Assembly: GCF_036669915.1 (NCBI RefSeq)
Contig: NC_089320.1
Location: 13,199,787 to 13,263,786, forward strand
DNA from: Pocillopora verrucosa
Lineage: Eukaryota; Cnidaria; Anthozoa; Scleractinia; Pocilloporidae
Reading direction: 5' to 3'
Length of the DNA stretch: 64,000 nt
The notes below the pieces were generated by a model, which had not been told where the DNA came from, ran no database searches, and was given only the letters and a program-made list of their open reading frames with translations. How positions within the stretch are numbered: position 1 is the first letter of the stretch; every line of letters begins with the position of its first letter. The translations under genes were made by a program, and so were the position numbers. Positions 57,401-64,000 of this stretch are shown here, piece by piece.

Positions 57401-60400
57401 GTTTAACTGTACAACTTATATTATCTGTTTCAGATTTCTTGGCTGTGGATTGGTAACCAACCTTGATGACAATTCTTGGAAGAAAAGACGTGCCATAATG
57501 CACCCAGCTTTCCATCGCAAGTAAGTATTCCCCATTGGATGAAAAGGGAAATTTGAAAGTCGTTTTTGAAATGATAATGTTGTACAGTATTATTTGATTG
57601 GAGTCACGTTTGGGATTTCATCTTAAAAGTTAACAGAGACACCAAAACCATATTGTAAAACAGAAGAATTATGCCCAGCTGCAAGACTTCATAAACATTC
57701 TAACCATTCACTTAGTACTAGATATATTAAATGGTGTAACTTTCAGGAGTCTAAAAGATTTGATGGGCTCTTTTAATTCTACTGCTGACCTTTTGCTTGA
57801 ACACCTGAGTACAATGGCTGATGGACAAACAGAAATTCATATGTTTAACCAGTTTACCAAGGCAGCATTAGATGTCATTTGTAAGGTAATTAATTTAAAA
57901 TTTTTTTTTGTATTTTGCCTCTTAGAATTTTCTGGCTTCTATAAGATACTTTTCCACTTGAGTCGAAGGGGTAGAGGGGGTAGGGGCTCTTCCATGTTCT
58001 ACCTTCCATCCTCCCCTCCTCTCTCTACAGACTTTGCCCTTGATATGATTAGTCCCATTCTCATACAAAGCACTTAATTCTCTGTAATTACCTTTGTCAA
58101 ATCAGTCAGATGCACATAGTTAAAATATATGACGTTCTTTTTTATTGAATCAATCTCCATCATGATGGATAGTTGTTGGCCAGGACACCTCTAATTTGTG
58201 CCCAAATGTTTGTATGGAATATGTGCCTTATTAAATATTTATTTGAATATTTTTCTTATAAGAGAGAGCCAAGCTAGCTCACTCTCTTGCTATCTCACAG
58301 GTGGCATTTGGCATGGACTTAGAAATTATGAGTGGAAAGGACAACAAGTTTTCTGAAGCTGTCTCTTTGAGTTTTTATGGAGTAGAAGAAGCATCTTTTG
58401 ACATCTTCCACCAGGTTTGTTCTTTATCTCGTCATTATCTAACGTAATTTCAACCTCAAGGTTAAAGATTTAACTTCCAACTTGCCCTTTGCGCTAAAAA
58501 CGTTAGCCTGCATGAAAAAGGTGCTCAGGGGTAAGGTGAGTGGTAGACTTTTGGTTGAAGATATGACCCCCGAGTTACCCATCCCCTATACCATTAGTTG
58601 AGCTTACGATGCTTGTTACTATCTTGGACTAAGATAATGTTCAGAGTACCCCTCCCCCCCGTTCGCTTCCCTACTTGGTGCTTTTAATGAGGGGTTGAAA
58701 ACGTGTTTCAGTTTTAACTATTAATGATTCGTGGGTGCTGTTTTAAAGTTCGTGGCCTAAAGTTTTTGTAAACGATTGTGGGTAAACATTTGGCTGAAAT
58801 TTCCAGCAAACTCCGATGCAAAACCATGACACTTGTTCATATTTTTCCCCACTCTTTTGCAGTTCAACGTTTTCCAGTATCCATTCCAACGAAAAGTGGT
58901 TAAGGCTGTGCAGTTTTTGCGTGAAACTGGAAGGAAAGTGATTGAAGCAAGAAAGCATGCCATGGCAAGAGGAGAAGAGATCCCTGATGATATATTACAA
59001 CGAATTATTCAGCAGCAAGGTTTGCCAACGGAATCTGTTGTTTCCTTGGTCAGGGTCATGTTAGGGGAGGAAGCATAATTTTGAACGTAATTTGTCCTTT
59101 ACCATCTTTTGTTTTGCGTTTTCTGTTTTCAGAAGAAATTCCTGAGCTTGGAATTGAAGACTTAGTGGATGATTTTGTGACTTTCTTCATCGCTGGTATT
59201 TAATATTTGTAATTTCCATCTTTTGAGTGGATGATTTCAAATTTTCTATATAGTTGTTTCTCTAAATCAAAAATAACCTTTCTGTACAGCGTTCTTGAAA
59301 AAATCGTGTTATGATATGATTTTGCAGTACCGAGTAATTTGCTCAAAACTTGCTCTAAACTTACTCTCAAGGTTAAAGATTGTGGTATTTGCTTGAATTT
59401 TGAGACGCCTTTTCGAGACGCTGGCGCTGTTGCGGCGTTTTCGATATATATTACGATGTTACGATGAGATTACGATGATATATTACGGTTCTTAGAACCC
59501 TTTAGTCTACCTCACTATGACAAGGGAATCTAGTATTATCAACTGAGTTGATAACGTCAATTGGCCACCGTTAAGAGTTTAAAAGCTGACGTTTCTAGCG
59601 TTAGCCCTTCGTTCATCGCTTTGAGGAATGGCTAAGACACGAAACGTCAGCTTTTAAACTCTTCACGACGGCCAATTGACGTTATCAACTCAGTTGATAA
59701 CACTAAATTATCTTGGTACACTCCCTCACCGATGCAGTACCACAGTTTCTTTAGAAACTGACCCCTTTATCCCAATATGAACCTGAAAGTTGGTCAATTT
59801 AGCAGGAACCCGTTAGACATGCATGTACTACTTCAGTATAACAGTTCCAAATTAGGAAGGATGGACGCCTCAACTGTTTTCCCTTTTCTTTTGTCCCACA
59901 GAGTAAGTAACTTTGTTTAAGTTTTGTTTGTTTTTCGTTGTAGGTCATGAAACTACTTCCAGTTTGTTGGCGTTTTGTGTTCTTGACCTAGGAGACCATC
60001 CTGATATTCAGGACAGGTGAGGTGGAGTCAACCAGGCTGTTTATAAGGTAATTTAGTATTGTCAACTGAGTTGAAAACGTAAATTGGCCACCGTAAGGTG
60101 TCTAGCGGCTGACGTTTCAAGCGTTAGCCCTTCGTCAGAGCGATTGACGAAGGGATAACACTCGAAACATCAGCCTTTAAACTCTTCATGGTGGCCAATT
60201 TACGTTTTCAACCTAGTTGATAACACTAAATTACCCTATTATTCTCTCCCACCGATGCAGCACCAGAGTTTCTTTAGAAACTTACCCCCTTTATTCATCA
60301 GGCTCTTCATACCTTCGGGATTGATACTCACATTTCTAATTTCCGCAAGAGAGAAGTGTTAATGGCTCGGTTCGGTTTTGGCCTTTTTTTACTCATTAGT

Positions 60401-63362
60401 CCTCAGTCATTTCTGTAGAGCAATTTTCAATTGGGTGTCGAAGGTATCTGGAATTTCTTGTAATTGCCATGTTTTGGTCTGTGATTGGTCCAGAAAACTT
60501 GCGCCACTCTCTCAACCAATCAGATGTGAAATTTGAAACTAATCATGACCAGGTCGCTCGCGTTTTGTAGGCTTTACTTTGAGTTCTCACTAGCTCCTAA
60601 AGGAATTGTCCTTCGACTGATTAGCCGTTGTGATTACTGTGGCTTAGGTCTTACGACACTCAATCGAAAAGCGCTCTAATGCGCATGGCAAAAGATTCAA
60701 TGCGGGGGGAGGGGGGGGGGGAAGAGAGGAAAGTGCTGATGGGAAACTTGTTTCCCTACCTATAACAAAATAATTTGGCTTTATCAACTGAGTTGATAGT
60801 GTAGATTGGCCACCGTAAAGAGTTTAAAAGCTGACGTTTCGAGCGTTAGCCCTCGGGCAGAGCGAATGACGAAGGGCTAACCCTCGAAACGTCGGCTTTG
60901 AAACCATTTACGGTGGCCAGTGTACGTTATCAACTCAATTGATAAAACCAAATTATCCAGTCTGAGTAGTTCGTCGTGAAAGCTTGCACTAAAAGTACCG
61001 ACCACTCCTCTAAACTCACTTTGTTACATCTGTTTCCTATTGCTACTTGCGCAAACGTACATAAACTGTTGTGTTTGATTGTAGCCTGGTTGGAGAAGTG
61101 TTTGACGTCCTGGGCGAAAAACAGCATGTCGCGTTTGATGACTTGGCTAAACTCCACCAGTTGGGATTGGTAAGGCTTCTTTCAGTGTTTAGTGGTGTAA
61201 TTTTTGTCATGCGTAGACACGATGTAACTGTCATCATCATCATCATCAATCTTTATTTATACACGAAATCATATCATTTTACATGGTCTTCCCAGGAATC
61301 GTGTTTAAATTATACTAAAATACTTCAAGAACTATCGACTATTATGTTAAACATACAAAAACAAAAACAAAAACTTATATCATGAGTAACAAGGAGCTAT
61401 TTACTATAATGTTAAAAATACAAAAACTTGTATCATGAATAATAAGAGTTACAATGGTGTATCAGAGAAATCTTTCCCATGAAACGAAGTTTTAAAAACA
61501 TTCAAACTAGGCAGTTTTTTAATCTCAGAAGGAATCCTATTCCACAGAACAGATCCTCTGTAGTGTAGGCTCCCTTTTGCAGACTCAGTTCTGGGTCTGG
61601 GGACATAATAATTTAGCTCAGAATTTCTAAGATTGTGTGAGTGTACATTTGAGGTGTTGGTAAAGATCCGCCTCAGATACGATGGGGAAAGATTATTACT
61701 ATTATTACTATTAAGATTATTGTTATTACTGTGGCTAGAGATGAGCTAAAGTATTAGTGAATATGTATTAACTTACTGAAGCATGTGAAGTTTCTCATTG
61801 CGTAGTAAAGATATGAAGTCCTGGATCACTTTAGTTCGAGAATCAATTGGAATCGTTCAAAGTTATGCTCTGCCAATACAGTGACGTTCCACTGTATACT
61901 CCTTGCGCCAAGAAGTTATTAAGACAATGAAATATATTTTTTTCTTATCAATTTAGGTGATAAAAGAGACATTGCGGCGTCATCCACCAGCGACTGGTAA
62001 CATACGAAAGATTGAAAAGGGTCAAGATGTCGGAGGATATAAAATACCTACAGATGTCGCCATCATTGTACAGTATTTTTGCACATGTTTGTTTCTCCAG
62101 TTAACAACATTTCTTAAGTTCGAAGCAAATCTATTAAACAGATGCAAAACCGGATAAAAGCGCAAGTTTCAAGGGTTACTTTCAGGTGGAAGAGAATAGG
62201 TATTTGTTTTAGAATGGCTAGCAAGTTTTGAAGTGTCCCCTCCCCCCCTCCCTCATCCTACGTACCATCGAGCTGTCAGAGCAGGGATAGATATCTCGCA
62301 GTCACGTTACGACAGTTGTGGGTCACTGTGGGTCATAATTTATTATGAAGAAGTTAGTTTACAGTGGAAAGCCTTTTTAAGTGCGTTTGGTTCTCTCGTA
62401 GACGAGCACCTATGTGGCCAGTCACTTTCCTGAATACTGGAAAAACCCAGAGGAATTCAACCCTTACCGATTTGACGATGGCGAAGTACTTAGGAGGTAT
62501 TCAGACAAGACAAAAATTTATATGAATTACTTTTTTAGATTTTTTTTTACAGTTGGCATTTTCCCTCTTGCGTTGCTTTGGCAGAGCTTGCTGACTCATT
62601 TCAAGTTGTTTTAACTTTTTTCCAAAATGGTTCCTCTGGCACATTGATGTAGAGAGTTTTTGTCTTGCGATGTTTTCCAGTCTTAGCCATACTTGGGTTT
62701 GTGTTAAGAACATGTAATAAGTTTTATTTTCTCGTCTGTTTTTTAGGTGTCATTACAGCTACTTCCCATTCTCACTTGGACCTCGCAACTGTATTGGACT
62801 AAACTTCGCCCAGGTAAACATGAGTGAGTGTTTGCTTTGGAGGACAGGACGCAGACAGATAACAGCGAAACATTTTGACATCTAAAAGTAGTCTTAGGTT
62901 GTTTTAAGGACCTGGTCTGATACACTCGATTATATTTTCTTCAACTTGCTTTTTTTTCCCCTGTATTTTTTTCAATCCAAGTCAAATTGCAATATGAGGT
63001 CGGCGAAGGGAAATCTTTAAATGGCTTACGGCCGGCGATTTCATAAGAATTTTCGGAAATCCCTCGAATATCTTCGGAAAGCTGTGAATACCTCTGCAGT
63101 GACAATTTAACTTATGCAGCCACTTCAGTCATCTCAGAACCGCTTTTTAACTCAACTGTAGACCAGAAATCAGTCAGGTAACTTTTATTTCCGTCAGTGC
63201 TAATTATTTCTCTCATACTAGATCGAGGCCAAAGTTCTGCTGTCACGCTTTCTTCAGACGTTCAAGTTTTCTTTGGTACCTGATCAGTCGCGCGCTGTTC
63301 TTGAAAGAGGGACCCTCCGACCCAAGGATGGTGTGAAGTGTACATTAACTAAACGGCACTAG
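54492..63362 (+). CDS. CYP46A1: Cytochrome P450, CYP46A1-like (sterol hydroxylase family)
   Basis: Microsomal heme monooxygenase; vertebrate CYP46A1 makes 24-hydroxycholesterol. Exons 54492-54622, 55613-55690, 56279-56360, 56515-56588, 57434-57520, 57747-57885, 58301-58414, 58863-59019, 59133-59195, 59944-60016, 61085-61169, 61957-62067, 62402-62496, 62747-62813 and 63222-63362 sum to 1497 nt, giving 498 aa plus stop (human CYP46A1 is 500). An N-terminal hydrophobic anchor (about 3-28) is followed by basic residues and the Pro-rich hinge HIPSPP. The C-helix has WKKRRAIMHPAF, the I-helix FFIAGHETTS (about 303-312), the ExxR motif is KETLRRHPP (Glu365-Arg368), and the heme loop is FPFSLGPRNCIG with Cys445. 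All motifs needed for activity are intact. The substrate in this animal is unknown; family placement is from the overall sequence pattern and exact length. Confidence 0.93.
56690..56790 (+). repeat. (CTTT)n low-complexity tract (P450 intron 4)
   Basis: TTTC/CTTT-rich microsatellite that generates long chance ORFs on both strands with only Phe/Ser/Leu or Lys/Glu/Arg content. Confidence 0.85.
59522..59773. repeat. Snap-back element, copy 2 (P450 intron 9)
   Basis: Arms TTATCAACTGAGTTGATAACG...GGCCACCGTTAAGAGTTTAAAAGCTGACGTTTC and the near-perfect complement back to CGTTATCAACTCAGTTGATAA. An outer flank with GATGCAGTACCACAGTTTCTTTAGAAACTGA lies on the right only, as in copy 1 in reverse. Confidence 0.8.
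60047..60298. repeat. Snap-back element, copy 3 (P450 intron 10)
   Basis: Same arms and right-hand flank (GATGCAGCACCAGAGTTTCTTTAGAAACTTA). It begins about 30 bp after exon 10 of the P450. Confidence 0.8.
60416..60678 (+). mobile_element. 24-bp-TIR element, complete copy (P450 intron 10)
   Basis: The left end TAGAGCAATTTTCAATTGGGTGTCG and the right end CGACACTCAATCGAAAAGCGCTCTA are near-perfect inverted repeats, with TA at both extremities. That fits a TA target as in Tc1/mariner-like elements, but the class is inferred. The interior has no ORF. Confidence 0.75.
60768..60957. repeat. Snap-back element, copy 4 (P450 intron 10)
   Basis: Arms TTTATCAACTGAGTTGATAGTG...ACGTTTCGAGCGTTAGCCC and complement ending in TATCAACTCAATTGATAAAACC. 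The right-hand flank of copies 2 and 3 is missing. Confidence 0.75.
61219..61730 (-). mobile_element. 3' end of a non-LTR retrotransposon (antisense in P450 intron 11)
   Basis: Read on the - strand, the region from about 61665 down to 61455 is open and encodes the C-terminal end of a LINE reverse-transcriptase protein. It has the characteristic RTESAKGSLHYRGSVLWNRI segment, then IPSEIKKLPSLNVFKTSF. After the stop, a short 3' UTR ends in ATGATGATGATGATGAC repeats (61221-61240). The 5' part of the element is absent, the usual result of truncated reverse transcription. Clade (L2/CR1/jockey-like) not determined. Confidence 0.75.
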
Positions 63363-63845
63363 GAACAAGTGCGTTCGGTCCAATTGAGTGTCTTTTAGCT
63401 GTTTTATACAAAGAAAATATTTATGGATAACACTTCACAGTATATTCTGTTTATTTTGATTAAACGCCCAATAATGCAAGCCACGCGGATCATTATTAAA
63501 AGCGCGCCGTCTTTCAACAGTAATTTCTCCCTGTCTCCCTTTTTCCTGATGGGTCCTTAGACGTTTGAAGACTGATCTGCATGTTAAATCCCTTGCTTTC
63601 AGCATTGGGTACATAATAACCATTACCTTTTTAAGGGAAAATCCAAAAATTAGCGAAAGATAGGATTTCTTTTTTTGCAAATGTTCGACCATATTTAAAC
63701 AGTCCGCTGGAAACTTTTTTCTGTTATTTAAGATTTGGTCACAAAGATTCAAACCAAACATTATACTTGATTCGGACTGAACACAACCAAGGTTTTTCTC
63801 CCTCTGAGCCATAGTTGTTAAATTATCGCCGAAGATAAAGTGCAA
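63363..63845. other. P450 3' UTR and downstream
   Basis: A 136-codon chance-like ORF on the - strand (63435-63845) overlaps here. I see no domain in it and no splice partners, and do not call it a gene. Confidence 0.45.
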
Positions 63846-64000
63846 GAGACCTGCTAGCCAAGCGGTTGGCGCTTAGCGATCGCGAGAAGCCTGGGCTTGA
63901 GCCAGGTTAGTAAAAGGTATTGGTTGGAGTCGGTTGGGATGAAGAGCGACCCTGAGAACGAAATTGTGCATTGTGTTCCTGAGCAAGACACTTTACCCTC
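63846..64000 (+). repeat. tRNA-derived SINE, cut by the window edge
   Basis: A Ser/Leu-tRNA-like head (TAGCCAAGCGGTTGGCGC at about 63855, a weak B box at about 63890) leads to GTGTTCCTGAGCAAGACACTTTACCC, the block also seen at 8155-8180. The remainder lies beyond the window. Confidence 0.55.

Noticed and set aside
63435..63845. 136-codon ORF on the minus strand
   Set aside because: No domain, no splice partners, and it overlaps the P450 3' end and a SINE; openness alone is not enough.

Overview
This window is nuclear DNA from an animal, most likely a scleractinian coral or another anthozoan. Five spliced protein-coding genes with canonical GT-AG introns lie head to tail on the + strand. The background is AT-rich and holds many short dispersed repeats of the kind common in coral assemblies: TTAA-flanked MITEs, snap-back palindromes and tRNA-derived SINEs. 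Cnidarian origin is inferred from repeat style and protein divergence, not from a search.

Layout: 1.1-3.7 kb is a decayed, apparently intronless coding relic of unrecognised family. 5.72-20.08 kb is WDR70, a nuclear WD40 protein; 23 exons join to exactly 611 codons. 21.37-33.15 kb is a class IA PI3-kinase catalytic subunit (p110, beta/delta-like; 19 coding exons, 1039 aa). 35.26-39.73 kb is a compact SATB/Dve-type ('compass') homeobox gene of 294 aa: a ULD and CUT-like N-terminus joined directly to an atypical homeodomain, with no CUT repeats. 45.49-52.88 kb encodes a 310-aa protein with an N-terminal PH domain and a Ser/Pro-rich tail. 54.49-63.36 kb is a CYP46A1-like cytochrome P450 (498 aa, complete catalytic motifs). 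For all five genes the exon lengths close in frame from ATG to stop.

The genes are functionally unrelated and there is no operon-like logic. The PH protein and the p110 both belong to phosphoinositide signalling, but nothing in the sequence links them. The rest of the window is dominated by mobile DNA: about 18 copies of a ~200-bp TTAA...TTAA MITE superfamily in three internal types; a nested TIR element inside one of these MITEs; four snap-back elements of one family, three of them within 1.5 kb of the P450; two palindromes with 8-bp target duplications; a three-copy family with 24-bp TIRs; a 1.24-kb long-TIR element; tRNA-derived SINEs; and the antisense 3' end of a non-LTR retrotransposon.

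No defence system, operon or CRISPR array was seen. The most unusual items are the compass homeobox gene, the coding relic at the left end, the nested or foldback elements, and two competing splice acceptors before the last exon of the PH gene. All exon models rest on splice-site and frame consistency plus family recognition, without transcript evidence.
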